Below, piece after piece: positions 24,991-33,654 of a stretch of 64,000 nucleotides of DNA. The stretch comes from an uncultured Kiritimatiellota bacterium (lineage in GTDB: Bacteria; Verrucomicrobiota; Kiritimatiellia; RFP12; DVOR01): NCBI GenBank assembly GCA_944389545.1, contig CALXMT010000005.1, forward strand, positions 1 through 64,000, written 5' to 3'. The position numbers and the translations under genes are program-made. The notes under the pieces are model-generated. The model saw only the letters and a list, made by a program, of their open reading frames with translations. It was not told where the DNA came from and did no database searches. Every line of letters starts with the position of its first letter. Positions within the stretch are counted from its first letter, which is position 1.

Positions 24991-26037
24991 TTAGGCAAGG
25001 GTGTCAAGCGCGGCAAGCAGGGTGTCGACCTCGGCATCCGAGCCAACGGTGATGCGGATCCATTCCCCCGTCCGCGGCCCGGGGAAATAACGCAGGAAGA
25101 TATGGCGGTCACGCAGGGCCGCGAAGAGGTCCGCGGCCTTGGCCGGCTCGGGCGGACGGACGAAGAGGAAGTTCGTGGACGAAGGCAGAACGCGCCAGCC
25201 GCGCCCTTCGAGCGCCGCCGTCAGCCGCGTCCGTGTGGCCTGCACCTTCGCAACGTTCGCGCGCATGTGGGGCAGATCCTCAAGGGCCGCCGCGCCGATG
25301 ACCTGCGCCAAGGCGTCCATGTTGTAGGAATCCTTGATCTTATACAGCGCCTCGATGAGCGGCTCCGGACCGACGCAGTAACCGAAACGCAATCCCGCGA
25401 GCGAGAAGCTCTTGGAGAGCGTCCGCATCACCAGGAGGTTCTCATTGTCCGGCGCGGTGGCCAAGGCCATGCAGTTGGCCGGACCGAAGTCCGCGTACGC
25501 CTCGTCCACCAGCACCACGCCCGCATAACCCTTCGCGAAGTCCGCGATTTGCTCGGGTGCGGCCAGGAGGGAGGTCGGCGCGTTCGGATTCGTCCACACA
25601 AAGACGTCCGAGAAGTCCTTGGGCGGCGTGGGACAGGTGAAGTCGTCGTTCAGCGGCAACGATTTGCCACGTGCATCGCGGATGGCCGCAAGCACCGAGT
25701 AGAGCGAATAGGTCGGGTCAAAGTAACCCACCGTGCCGCCGACCTCCACGAAGGCCCGCGTAAAGAGCGCCAGGATCTCGTCCGAACCGTTGCCCACGAA
25801 GACCTGGCTCGGCCGGCAGCCCACGTTGCGCGCGATGATTTCCCGAACCCGCATAAAGACCGGGTCAGGATACAGGCGCAGAGACTTCCAATCAAAGGCC
25901 GCAAGAGCCTCGCCCACCTTCGGCGAAGGCGGATAGGGATTCTCGTTCGTGTTGAGCTTCACCATCCCCGGGAAATGGGGCTGCTCCCCCGGCACATAGC
26001 CGGCCAATGCCTCGACATGCTTGCAAATACGGCTCAT
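24991..26037 (-). CDS. hisC: histidinol-phosphate aminotransferase
   Basis: The 348-residue class I/II aminotransferase carries the PLP lysine in RTLSKSFSLAGLRFGYCVG, with KLNTNENPYPPSP near the N-terminus and DEAYADFG upstream of the lysine, both typical of HisC. ATG at 26037 is chosen because the extended -10 TGCTATACT (26060-26068) lies just upstream; a longer frame would start above the promoter. First gene of hisC-hisB-hisA. Confidence 0.95.
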   Translation of the reverse strand: MSRICKHVEALAGYVPGEQPHFPGMVKLNTNENPYPPSPKVGEALAAFDWKSLRLYPDPVFMRVREIIARNVGCRPSQVFVGNGSDEILALFTRAFVEVGGTVGYFDPTYSLYSVLAAIRDARGKSLPLNDDFTCPTPPKDFSDVFVWTNPNAPTSLLAAPEQIADFAKGYAGVVLVDEAYADFGPANCMALATAPDNENLLVMRTLSKSFSLAGLRFGYCVGPEPLIEALYKIKDSYNMDALAQVIGAAALEDLPHMRANVAKVQATRTRLTAALEGRGWRVLPSSTNFLFVRPPEPAKAADLFAALRDRHIFLRYFPGPRTGEWIRITVGSDAEVDTLLAALDTLA

Positions 26038-26059
26038 CTTAGTCCTCAAAACGGGCGAC

Positions 26060-26068
26060 AGTATAGCA
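26060..26068 (-). promoter_or_regulatory. extended -10 promoter of hisCBA
   Basis: Minus-strand TGCTATACT lies 22 nt before the hisC ATG. No histidine leader peptide or attenuator is visible in the short leader. Confidence 0.6.
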
Positions 26069-26084
26069 CACCCGCCGCGCATCT

Positions 26085-27377
26085 TCACAGGGCCGGGGCG
26101 CGCAGGCGACCGCGGCGATAGGTGGCGATGGCCCTGCCGCGAATCGTCTTGCCCCACCAGGGACTGTTGACGGACTTGCTGGCCGAAGGAATCTCACCAA
26201 CCGTCCACTCGTCGTCCGGCGCCAAGATGGCGAGCTCCGCGGGAGCGCCGATGGCCAAAGTGGGAGCCGGCAAACCGATGAGCGCGTTTGGCGCCGTGAT
26301 CCACGCCGCGGCCCACGCCAAAGGGGCCATCCCGCACTGGCGCACCATCACGTCCCACGTCACGCCGACCGCTGTCTCCAAGCCGATGACGCCGAAGGGC
26401 GCGGCCTTGAAGCCCTTGGACTTCGTGGCCGGGGCATGAGGCGCATGGTCCGTGGCGAAGACGGTGAGCGTGCCATCGAGCACGCCCTGACGCAGAGCCT
26501 CCACGTCGGCGCGCGTGCCAAGCGGCGGATTCATGCGCCAATTGCCGTCGTTGCCGGGGATGTCCTCGGCCGCGAGGGCCAGATGGTGGGGCGTGGCCTC
26601 GGCGGTCACCGGCAGACCCTCAGCCCGCGCGGCCCGCACCAACGCCACACTCTCCGCACAGGACAGATGTTGCAGGTGCAGGGCGCATCCCGTGGCCCGG
26701 CAGACGGCGATATCCGCGCGGACGGCCTCGACCTCCGCCTCCGGCGGGAAAATCGGCAAATCGAACTCCCGCGCCACGGGGCAATCGCGCACGATGCCGC
26801 CGTTCTGAAGGCGCGGCACCACGGCATGATCCATGACCGGCCGCCCCAACTTCTTGGCGCGCAACATCACCACGCGCATCACCTCGGGGTCGGAGACCAT
26901 CGCGCCATCGTCCGTAAAGGCGACCGCACCGGCCTCCTCCAAAGCCTCCACGGGAGAACACGCCTTGCCGGCGCGCCCCACCGTCGCGCACGCGCTGGGG
27001 TAAATGGAGACCGCCGTCTGGGCCGTCCGTGCGCGCCGCACCAGATCCGGCGTATCGGTGGGCGGGTTGGTGTTCGGCATCGTCACCACACGCGTGAAAC
27101 CGCCATTGGCCGCCGCCGCGCTGCCGGAAACCAAATCCTCCGCCTCCGTCGCACCCGGATCGCGGAAGTGGACATGCACGTCGCAAAGACCGGGCGTGAC
27201 CACCAGCCCCGGGCGGTCGATGACCGTCAACCGCGCGGACGAGGGCAACTTCTCCGGGACGGGGGCGATGCGCCCCTCTGCGTCCACAAAGAGCGCGCCC
27301 ATCTCGTCGCGCCCATTCGCCGGGTCCAACAACCGCGCCTGCGGAATATAAAGAGCCTTCTGAGTTTCGCTTTTCAT
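26085..27377 (-). CDS. pyrC: dihydroorotase, class I
   Basis: The 430-residue amidohydrolase closes carbamoyl aspartate to dihydroorotate in pyrimidine synthesis. Zinc ligands His68 and His70 lie in CDVHVHFRDPG; MPNTNPPTDT binds substrate; the late Asp is in FATDHAPHAPATK. The ATG at 27377 has no Shine-Dalgarno sequence and lies about 3 nt from the predicted transcription start of the TGGTATACT promoter, so the mRNA looks leaderless. Longer in-frame starts lie upstream of that promoter. Confidence 0.94.
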   Translation of the reverse strand: MKSETQKALYIPQARLLDPANGRDEMGALFVDAEGRIAPVPEKLPSSARLTVIDRPGLVVTPGLCDVHVHFRDPGATEAEDLVSGSAAAANGGFTRVVTMPNTNPPTDTPDLVRRARTAQTAVSIYPSACATVGRAGKACSPVEALEEAGAVAFTDDGAMVSDPEVMRVVMLRAKKLGRPVMDHAVVPRLQNGGIVRDCPVAREFDLPIFPPEAEVEAVRADIAVCRATGCALHLQHLSCAESVALVRAARAEGLPVTAEATPHHLALAAEDIPGNDGNWRMNPPLGTRADVEALRQGVLDGTLTVFATDHAPHAPATKSKGFKAAPFGVIGLETAVGVTWDVMVRQCGMAPLAWAAAWITAPNALIGLPAPTLAIGAPAELAILAPDDEWTVGEIPSASKSVNSPWWGKTIRGRAIATYRRGRLRAPAL

Positions 27378-27386
27378 GACGTGAAC

Positions 27387-27395
27387 AGTATACCA
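27387..27395 (-). promoter_or_regulatory. extended -10 promoter of pyrC
   Basis: Minus-strand TGGTATACT ends 9 nt before the ATG, leaving a leader of about 3 nt. Confidence 0.6.
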
Positions 27396-27435
27396 AATCC
27401 CACCGTCATTCCGCGCCTTTCTAACCCTTTCTACG

Positions 27436-27704
27436 ATATTGCCCGGGGAAAATGGCCGCAAAGACGCAACTCTTGCAGGAAAGCTGGGGCGCTAACGCCG
27501 GGCGCACAGTTGTGCGCCCTCCCGCGCCCCACTTTCCTGCGCCCAAAGACTTGAAAGAGGGCCCAAGCGCGAAGACGATGGGCGGGAGGGAGCGATCAGC
27601 GGGCGTTTAGCCCGCAAAGCGACCGGCGTTAGCCCATCTGGCTTCGCGCGCACTGGCGTCTTCGCGGGAAAAGAGCCCCACCGATTTTCCCGGACAATAT
27701 TGCC
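27436..27704. repeat. nested inverted-repeat element, full copy
   Basis: About 269 bp between ATATTGCCCGGGGAAAATGG and its inverse ATTTTCCCGGACAATATTG. Inside are two cassettes, each with its own inverted ends: GCAGGAAAG...CTTTCCTGC and GCGCGAAGAC...GGCTTCGCGCGC. No reading frame of note, so non-autonomous. It lies between pyrC and the VWA terminator. Confidence 0.88.
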
Positions 27705-27730
27705 ACCGAACCTCCTAAGCGCAAAGGATA

Positions 27731-27767
27731 CAAAAAGGCGGCGGGGTGGTTGGCCCCCGCCGCCGGG
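27731..27767 (-). terminator. intrinsic terminator after VWA gene
   Basis: On the minus strand GGCGGCGGGGG and CCCCGCCGCC form a GC stem followed by TTTTTG. Confidence 0.88.
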
Positions 27768-27802
27768 TTATCTTCTTTTCCGACAGACTCCCCCACCCCG
27801 CG

Positions 27803-28456
27803 TCAACGGTTGGGTTTCCGCTTTTCGTAATCCGCCACAACCACCTCCTTCCACTTCTTGGGAACCGGGCGGCCGCAACGGACCTCCGAGACAGAGGCCG
27901 AGAGCGCGCAATAGCTGACCTTCAGCCCCATACCGTCGGCGTGGTAGTTAGTGGCGTGATTACGGTCGATGCCGAGCTGTTCGGCGTCCGCGAAGGCATC
28001 GACGTTCGCACCCAGGAAGAGAAACTCCCAACCGTACTTCCTGCGTTGGCGCTCGATCATCCGCTTGATCTCCGGTCCGGAGTAACGGCGGCTGGCGTTC
28101 TCCATCCCATCGGTCACGATGACGATGAGGGTGTGTGCCGGGCGGTCCTCGGACCGGGCGTATTTGTGGATACGACCGATGTGGTCGATGGCGCCGCCGA
28201 TGGCGTCGAGCAGGGCCGTGCTGCCGCCCACTTGGTAGTCGCGATTGGTCAGCGGGGCCACGGCGCGGATGTCCACACGGTCGTGCAACACCTCGGTGGT
28301 GTGGTTGAAGAGCACGGTGGAGAGGCGTGCCTCGCCGGGCTCGCGCCGTTGCTTCTCCAGGAGCGTGTTGTAGCCGCCGATGGTGTCGGCCTCAAGCCCG
28401 CTCATCGACCCGCTGCGGTCGAGGATGAAAACGATCTCGGTCAGATGCTTGTTCAT
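27803..28456 (-). CDS. VWA-domain protein
   Basis: The 217-residue protein is a single von Willebrand A domain with an intact metal site: Asp13-x-Ser15-x-Ser17 in FILDRSGSMSG and a later VTDGMENASRR. It has no signal peptide or membrane helix, so it acts in the cytosol. Similar small VWA proteins occur in tellurite/TerD-type stress clusters, but no other ter gene is seen. An AAGGAGA site lies 5 nt before the ATG, and a strong terminator follows at 27731-27767. The macro-domain gene lies 338 bp upstream. Confidence 0.8.
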   Translation of the reverse strand: MNKHLTEIVFILDRSGSMSGLEADTIGGYNTLLEKQRREPGEARLSTVLFNHTTEVLHDRVDIRAVAPLTNRDYQVGGSTALLDAIGGAIDHIGRIHKYARSEDRPAHTLIVIVTDGMENASRRYSGPEIKRMIERQRRKYGWEFLFLGANVDAFADAEQLGIDRNHATNYHADGMGLKVSYCALSASVSEVRCGRPVPKKWKEVVVADYEKRKPNR

Positions 28457-28499
28457 GTCGTTCTCCTTGGTTTGTCAAACAAGATGGCCATAGGATACG

Positions 28500-28796
28500 A
28501 CATCGTAAGACGAAAAAGGTCGCCCGCCGGGCGACATTTTCACCTTCCACGCCAATGAGGTCCGCGAAGACGCCAATGAGGACGCGAAACGCCCGGGCTC
28601 CATCGGTCGCTCTGCGGCTTCGCCGCTGACCGCGCCCGCCGCCCTTCGTTTCGCGCCTTGTACCTTTTCTTTTTCCTCTGGAGCGCCCCTCAGGGGCACG
28701 ATAGCGTGGAAATCCCAAGGGCGGCGCGACCAACGGGAGCGATGGAACCCGCAGGGTTTCCACGCCAAACCGTCTTCGCGGACAAACGCGCGCCTT
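28500..28796. repeat. nested inverted-repeat element, variant
   Basis: Two cassettes, GCGAAACGCCCGGGCTCCATC... ending GTTTCGCGCC and GCGTGGAAATCCC...GGTTTCCACGCC, flanked by ends ACCTTCCACG and CCGTCTTCGCGG. It fills the gap between the macro-domain and VWA genes up to the macro stop codon. Confidence 0.75.
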
Positions 28797-29883
28797 ACGC
28801 GCCGCCAAGCAAGGGCTGATCGAAGGAAAAGAGCGCCTCGTTCACCGTCAGCACATTGGTCTCGCCCTTCTCCATGAAATACTGCACAATCAGGTCGAAC
28901 TTGCTGGCGTTGCTCAGCGCCAAGCCCGCCGAGAGCAGGAGCGCCCGGGCCTCATCGGCGGAAAGCCCAAGGGCGATGACAAAGGCGCAGGCCGTCGTCC
29001 GACTCGGGTGATAGTTCTTGTTGCTGCGGATTTTGGAGAAGACCTTGCGACTCACGTTCGCCCGACGATAGGCCTCCACATCCGTCAACCCGTGTTCGCG
29101 GATCAACCGCAACAAGCGCTCCGAGAAACTTTCCGCGAGCTTGCCCAGCACCGTCTCCAACGGCACAGACTTCAGCGAGAGGCTCGCCTCCTTCTTCCCT
29201 GCGGCTGGCGGTGGAGCCTTCCGCTTGGCAGGTCGCGAAACCGACACCGACTTCCAAAGAAACTCTTCCCGCTCCTCGAGCAACTTCAGGTGCGTCTTTA
29301 GGGCACCGGCCTCGCGCACACGCCGTGACTGCAGGGCCGGAGCGTCCTCATGCTCCCCCACGTAGCGGTCATCGATGTAACTCGCAATGTCCGCGAAGCG
29401 CGCCCCGCCGGCCTGGAAGGAAGCCGCATCGAAGAGCACCAGCGTCACCTCCAACTCATGCTTTCGCAGGAAGTCGCCGATGGTCTCCACCGCCACCTTC
29501 AGCGCCTCTTCCTTGGGATAACCGTAGACACCCGAGGAGATGAGCGGGAAGGCGACGGACTTGCACTTGTGTTTCACTGCCAGCGTCAACGCCGCGCGAT
29601 AACACGACTCCAGAAGTTCCCGCTCCCCTTGGTTCCCGCCCTCCCAAACCGGGCCGACCGCATGAATGACGAACTTGCACGGCAGACGTCCCGCGCCCGT
29701 GATTTTCGCGCTACCCGTCGGGCACCCGCCCAACTTCGCGCACTCGGCCAACAGTTCCGGCCCGGCTGCGCGGTGGATGGCGCCGTCCACGCCCCCTCCG
29801 CCGGCGAGCCATTGGTTCGCCGCGGTCACCAAGGCGTCCGCCTTGACCCGCGTAATGTCATCCCGGATGATGTTCAACGGCAT
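28795..29883 (-). CDS. macro-domain protein with C-terminal HTH-like domain
   Basis: The 362-residue protein starts with a macro domain (residues 1-170): ADALVTAANQWLAGGGGVDG binds ADP-ribose, and FPLISSGVYGYPKEEAL is the second loop. Such domains remove ADP-ribose or O-acetyl-ADP-ribose. After a basic linker (about 215-245), residues 250-362 look like a helix-turn-helix unit: LTDVEAYRRANVSRKVFSKI, then SADEARALLLSAGLALS. This may bind DNA or act as a sensor. It starts 20 nt after the GH84 gene with a good AAGGAGG site. Confidence 0.82.
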   Translation of the reverse strand: MPLNIIRDDITRVKADALVTAANQWLAGGGGVDGAIHRAAGPELLAECAKLGGCPTGSAKITGAGRLPCKFVIHAVGPVWEGGNQGERELLESCYRAALTLAVKHKCKSVAFPLISSGVYGYPKEEALKVAVETIGDFLRKHELEVTLVLFDAASFQAGGARFADIASYIDDRYVGEHEDAPALQSRRVREAGALKTHLKLLEEREEFLWKSVSVSRPAKRKAPPPAAGKKEASLSLKSVPLETVLGKLAESFSERLLRLIREHGLTDVEAYRRANVSRKVFSKIRSNKNYHPSRTTACAFVIALGLSADEARALLLSAGLALSNASKFDLIVQYFMEKGETNVLTVNEALFSFDQPLLGGA

Positions 29884-29903
29884 GGATGCGCCCTCCTTGT
29901 CCC

Positions 29904-31664
29904 TTACTTCTCCGTCTCCTTGCGGAGCGCCGCCTCGGCCTTGTCGAGATAGGGCGTGAGCACGCGCGACGACAGGACGATGCCCTCGGAGAAGGGCTTG
30001 GCCGCGTGACGCTCGGAGAGCACACGCTGTTGGTCGCGCCAGGCGCGGATGGCCGCGAGCGCGACCGCCGGAGGCACCTGTCCGCCGAGCGCCTGCGTGG
30101 TCATGGCCCCGGCATTGCCGAAGGCCATCATGCCATCGGCCCAATCATAGACCTCCTCCACAAAGAGCTTATTCTTGCAGTTGGCAATGATGTCGATGCC
30201 GGCGAAGGAGATACGGCGGAACTCATCCGTCAGCGCCGCCACGTCGGCCGCATCGGGCGTCTCTTCCGCCTCAACCGCCTCCAAGACACGCGCGACGACG
30301 GGCGCGATGGCGACGGATTCCTCGCGATTGAAGCCCTCGGCCTTGGGACCCTGGCTGGAATTGTGGTCGGCCAACGTCTGCACAGACGCCGCCACCTCGG
30401 GGAAGAGTCGCTTGATACTGTCGCGCCACGCCTGCTCCGAGTCGAAGTCGTCCGGATTCCACGTGTAGGCGGCCACACCGAAGAGCGGCACCTTCGAGGC
30501 CTCGGGCTTGTCCATCGGATTGGAGACGAACCCGCCGTAGCGCGGTCCGTTGGTGGGGTCATTGCCATAGCACCGGCCCATCAAGAGATGCGGCTTGCAG
30601 TAGTCGCAGACCGGCCAGTTCCACCAGATGAAGGGTTTGCGGCGGATGCGCGGGGAGACGTGCTCCACCGTCCCCTGCGTGATGTCGGCGCACACCGCGT
30701 CGCCCGTCCACATCACCTGAATGTCCGGGTCCAACCCCACGCCGAGCTTCTCCAGATAGTTGCTCTTGGCCCAGGCCGCCGCGTAATCCGTGGGGCACAT
30801 GATGAGCGGCGCCACGTCGCCCTTCTTGCGGACGAACTCACGGTTGAGCGTATTCAGCAACGCAATCTGCTTCTCCGCGCGCGTCCCCTCGCCGCTGATG
30901 TCGTCGAAGAAGACGGCGAAGGCCCGCACACCCAGCGCGTACATCAACTCGAACTTCGCCAAGCAAGCCTTGATGTCGCTGTCGTCCTTCCAATGAATGT
31001 CCTTGCCGGGATGGACCGCCCACACGAAGTTGACCTTGTTCGCGTGCGCCACGCGTGCCAGTTCGGCGATTTCCTTCCCCTTCGCCTCGGGATAAGGGTC
31101 GCGCCATTTCGGGCCGAACCCATGATAGGGGTCGTCCTTAGGTCCGTAGATATAGGTGTTCATCTTCTGCTCGCCCATGAAGGCGAACATCCGCTTGCGC
31201 GCCTCGAAGCTCCACGGCTGCCCATAGAACCCCTCCACCACGCCGCGGAAGGGCACATCGGGCCAGTCCTTGATGGTCACGCCGTGGCAGTCCTCTGCCG
31301 CGAGTACCTGCCGCAACGTCTGCACGCCATAGAAGAAGCCCCGCCCATCCGCGGCCGCCAGGTCCGCACCGTCCGCGTCCACCGTCAGCGTGTAACCTTC
31401 CTTCGGCAGACTCGCGTCCTCCTTCCAGGTCACCGTGAAGGTGGCCGTAGGCTCAATCTTGAAGGTCGCCGCGAGCGCCGCCTGCGCCTCCGCGTCAAAC
31501 CCGTCCGCCGGGACAATCGCGATGGTCTTCGGGCGCGCAAACGTCCCGCCATCCACCGAGACCTCCTGCGGCGTCGGCCACACGCACAGCGTCTCTGGCA
31601 AGGCCTCTGCCCAAACCGTCGTCCCCGCGCAAATCGCGGCCACCGCAATGCACAAACCTCTCAT
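29904..31664 (-). CDS. GH84-family beta-N-acetylglucosaminidase, secreted
   Basis: The 586-residue protein has a signal peptide (1-19), an N-terminal GH20b/GH84-type domain (about 25-130, GRGFFYGVQTLRQVL) and the GH84 catalytic barrel: RGVVEGFYGQPWSFEARKRM (140-159) and the catalytic aspartate pair Asp254-Asp255 in FFDDISGEG. GH84 enzymes remove beta-linked GlcNAc (O-GlcNAcase or hyaluronidase-type) by substrate-assisted catalysis. A host- or mucin-glycan role is an inference. Promoter TGGTATGCT lies at 31694-31702. Confidence 0.92.
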   Translation of the reverse strand: MRGLCIAVAAICAGTTVWAEALPETLCVWPTPQEVSVDGGTFARPKTIAIVPADGFDAEAQAALAATFKIEPTATFTVTWKEDASLPKEGYTLTVDADGADLAAADGRGFFYGVQTLRQVLAAEDCHGVTIKDWPDVPFRGVVEGFYGQPWSFEARKRMFAFMGEQKMNTYIYGPKDDPYHGFGPKWRDPYPEAKGKEIAELARVAHANKVNFVWAVHPGKDIHWKDDSDIKACLAKFELMYALGVRAFAVFFDDISGEGTRAEKQIALLNTLNREFVRKKGDVAPLIMCPTDYAAAWAKSNYLEKLGVGLDPDIQVMWTGDAVCADITQGTVEHVSPRIRRKPFIWWNWPVCDYCKPHLLMGRCYGNDPTNGPRYGGFVSNPMDKPEASKVPLFGVAAYTWNPDDFDSEQAWRDSIKRLFPEVAASVQTLADHNSSQGPKAEGFNREESVAIAPVVARVLEAVEAEETPDAADVAALTDEFRRISFAGIDIIANCKNKLFVEEVYDWADGMMAFGNAGAMTTQALGGQVPPAVALAAIRAWRDQQRVLSERHAAKPFSEGIVLSSRVLTPYLDKAEAALRKETEK

Positions 31665-31693
31665 CTGGACCCTTTCGTTAGGATGTTTGCTTT

Positions 31694-31702
31694 AGCATAC
31701 CA
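31694..31702 (-). promoter_or_regulatory. extended -10 promoter of GH84-macro unit
   Basis: Minus-strand TGGTATGCT lies 29 nt before the GH84 ATG; GAAAGGG serves as ribosome site. Confidence 0.6.
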
Positions 31703-31764
31703 TATTCCACCATAAAAACCGGCGACACCGCGCATTTTTTGCGCGATGCCGCCGCTAGTCCACA

Positions 31765-31802
31765 CCGGAAGTTTGGAAGTTTGGAGGCTTGGAAGCTTGG
31801 CC
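31765..31802. repeat. CTTCCAAG array, reverse orientation
   Basis: GGAAGTTTGGAAGTTTGGAGG and GCTTGGAAGCTTGG; it lies between the GH84 promoter and the MATE end. The rest of 31703-31870 shows no gene. Confidence 0.78.
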
Positions 31803-31870
31803 TCACTCACGCTGCGCGACACCCATCTTCCAAAGCCTCCATGTTGACTTTCATGAACCCTATTGCCTCA

Positions 31871-33280
31871 TTAGGCCATCGATTCCGCCTGACGCGCGCT
31901 TGCCGCGCGTTCTGTTTTCCGTTCTCCGTTCTCTGTTCTCCGGGGCGGCGTCAGCCGTCCCTTCCGCAGGAAGTCCGCGAGCGCCCAGAGCAGAAGCGGC
32001 ACCACCGCCGCCTCCGCCACCGCAAAGGCCCACCAGATGGACCACGGGCCGAAACACGCCTGCAACACCAGCCCGGCCGGCAACAACAGCGCGCCGCTCC
32101 GCAGACACGCGAAGAAGGTTCCGCGCGCGGGGCGTCCCACCGCCGGCAACTGCAACGTCGCAATCTGCGCCATGCCCATCAGCGGCAGGCAGAAGAGCGC
32201 CGTTGCCAACGCCCCCGCCGCATGGGAGGGCAGTGCCGCCACTTCCGCCGCCGGCAGGAAGGCCCGCAGGCAAAGCGTCGGCGCCGTTGCCGCAACGATC
32301 AACGCCACCACGCCAAACCCTGCCGCCGTCCCCAGCGCCAACCGCAGGATTTTGCGCACACGTGTCCGCGCCCCCGCCGCCGCGTTCGCCGCCGTCAGCG
32401 GGTGTGCCGCCTGGGCCACGCCGTTGAAGACCGCCGTCATCGTCAGCAGGTAGTTCGCCACCACGCCGTAGATCGCCAGCCCCGGTTCACCAAGCGCGCC
32501 CAACGCCAGACGGTTGAAGAGCATCACCGTCACGCTTCCCGTCAATTCCTGCAGGAAGTCCCCGCCGCCGAACCACGCCACCTGCGGCAAGAGCCGCCAA
32601 TCGGGCCGTTCCCAACGCAACGCCCGCGCCGGTGACCGCAGGTGCGTCAGCAGAATAACCGTCGTCACCCCCGCGCCGCACGTCGTCGCCAGGCCCGCAC
32701 CGAAGAGCCCCATGTTCAGCGGATACATGAAGACCCAGTCCAGCACGATGTTCGTGATGCCACCCGCGAGCACCGCCGTCATTGCCCGACGCGGCGCATG
32801 GTCATGCCGTAGGAACGGCGCCAGCAACAGCGTCGCCACGAAGAGCGGGCAACCCGCCGCGATCGGCAGGCCATAACTCACCGCCGCCTCCAGGAACGGT
32901 CCCTCGCCCGCGCCCAGCACGTGCGCCACAAGCGGTCGCAGGAAGACCAGGCAGAGCGTCGTGGCCACGGCCGCGAAGATCGCCGCCGCGCACACCGCCA
33001 CCGCGAAGCAGCGGCGCGCCCCGTGCACGTCCCCCACGCTCAGCCGCCGCGTGAAGCAGATGCCTCCGCCGTTCCCCAACAGCGACCCCACCGCGAAGAA
33101 GGCGAACTCCAGCGGCACAATCAAGTTCAACGCCGCCACCCCCTCCGCGCCCAGGCGATAGCCCACCATCACCGTGTCCGCGAAGAGATAAATGGCAGTG
33201 ACCAACGTCGCGCACACCGTCGGCAAGAGATAACGCGCGAACAAACGCCCAACGGGCGCTTCCAAAAGCAAACGATTCAT
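31871..33280 (-). CDS. MATE-family efflux transporter
   Basis: The 469-residue protein has about 12 membrane helices in two MatE halves (LPTVCATLVTAIYLFADTVM; WFGGGDFLQELTGSVTVMLF). MATE proteins export cationic drugs or metabolites with Na+ or H+. GGAGG sits 7 nt before the chosen ATG. A 370-nt structured leader and a 35-codon small frame precede it. The last 22 or so residues (from RTENGER) are encoded by a dispersed GGAGAAC repeat array, so the original C-terminus has been replaced or extended by repeat DNA. Confidence 0.88.
   Translation of the reverse strand: MNRLLLEAPVGRLFARYLLPTVCATLVTAIYLFADTVMVGYRLGAEGVAALNLIVPLEFAFFAVGSLLGNGGGICFTRRLSVGDVHGARRCFAVAVCAAAIFAAVATTLCLVFLRPLVAHVLGAGEGPFLEAAVSYGLPIAAGCPLFVATLLLAPFLRHDHAPRRAMTAVLAGGITNIVLDWVFMYPLNMGLFGAGLATTCGAGVTTVILLTHLRSPARALRWERPDWRLLPQVAWFGGGDFLQELTGSVTVMLFNRLALGALGEPGLAIYGVVANYLLTMTAVFNGVAQAAHPLTAANAAAGARTRVRKILRLALGTAAGFGVVALIVAATAPTLCLRAFLPAAEVAALPSHAAGALATALFCLPLMGMAQIATLQLPAVGRPARGTFFACLRSGALLLPAGLVLQACFGPWSIWWAFAVAEAAVVPLLLWALADFLRKGRLTPPRRTENGERKTERAASARQAESMA
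31892..31961. repeat. GTTCTCC heptamer array inside the MATE 3' end
   Basis: CGCGCGCTTGCCGCGCG, then GTTCTGT TTTCC GTTCTCC GTTCTCT GTTCTCC, then GGGGCGGCGTCAGCC. On the minus strand it encodes the MATE C-terminal tail. Confidence 0.85.
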
Positions 33281-33384
33281 GGCAAAATCCTCCGAAAGAT
33301 GACTGAACGCAATCCAACCGCCGCCGATCACCCCATCAAACAAGGGGCAAACCGCGGCGCTGTCCTCGGGCAAAAGCCCGGCGC

Positions 33385-33492
33385 TCAGTTCAAATCAGAG
33401 GGGGCGGGATGGCAGTCCCCCATCCCGATTGCCGTCGTCATCCCCGCCAGCGCGGGGCAGGAGCGTCGGCAAAAACGGAACTTCGCGTTCAT
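33385..33492 (-). CDS. candidate leader peptide of MATE mRNA
   Basis: A 35-codon frame begins with ATG at 33492, has AAAGGAG 6 nt upstream and ends at TGA 33385, about 105 nt before the MATE start. The peptide is Cys/Pro/Met-rich and has no known domain. It lies after a chain of hairpins in the 5' leader, and a CGGGCTTTTGCCCG hairpin follows its stop. Either a regulatory upstream peptide or a chance frame with a good ribosome site. Confidence 0.4.
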   Translation of the reverse strand: MNAKFRFCRRSCPALAGMTTAIGMGDCHPAPSDLN

Positions 33493-33654
33493 GTCTAACT
33501 CCTTTCTCGCACGGTCTTTCAGAGACCGACCTCAGGTCGCAGCCCGCGCACGGCGAACCCACGGCCCACTACTGGCTTCCCGGACACGCCTCTACGACCA
33601 AGGCGCAACGCTCACATCGCACCATCTGTCCGGCATGGGCACCGCCCATGTTTC
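33493..33654 (-). ncRNA. candidate structured 5' leader RNA of MATE gene
   Basis: The expected transcript from about 33655 folds by eye into consecutive helices: a 7-bp hairpin (33634-33640 with 33644-33650), a 7-bp closing stem (33580-33586 with 33627-33633) enclosing a 9-bp hairpin (33602-33610 with 33615-33623), then two hairpins (33527-33539 and 33513-33527). It ends at the ribosome site of a 35-codon frame. I do not recognise a known riboswitch class. Confidence 0.5.

Noticed and set aside
31871-33373. 500-residue MATE with start upstream of 33280
   Set aside because: The extra N-terminus starts from TTG in the leader and has no homology; ATG 33280 has GGAGG at 7 nt.
33493-33654. Known riboswitch (cobalamin, guanidine-I, yybP-ykoY, fluoride) in the MATE leader
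   Set aside because: None of the conserved core strings of these classes could be placed in the helices; kept only as an unclassified structure.
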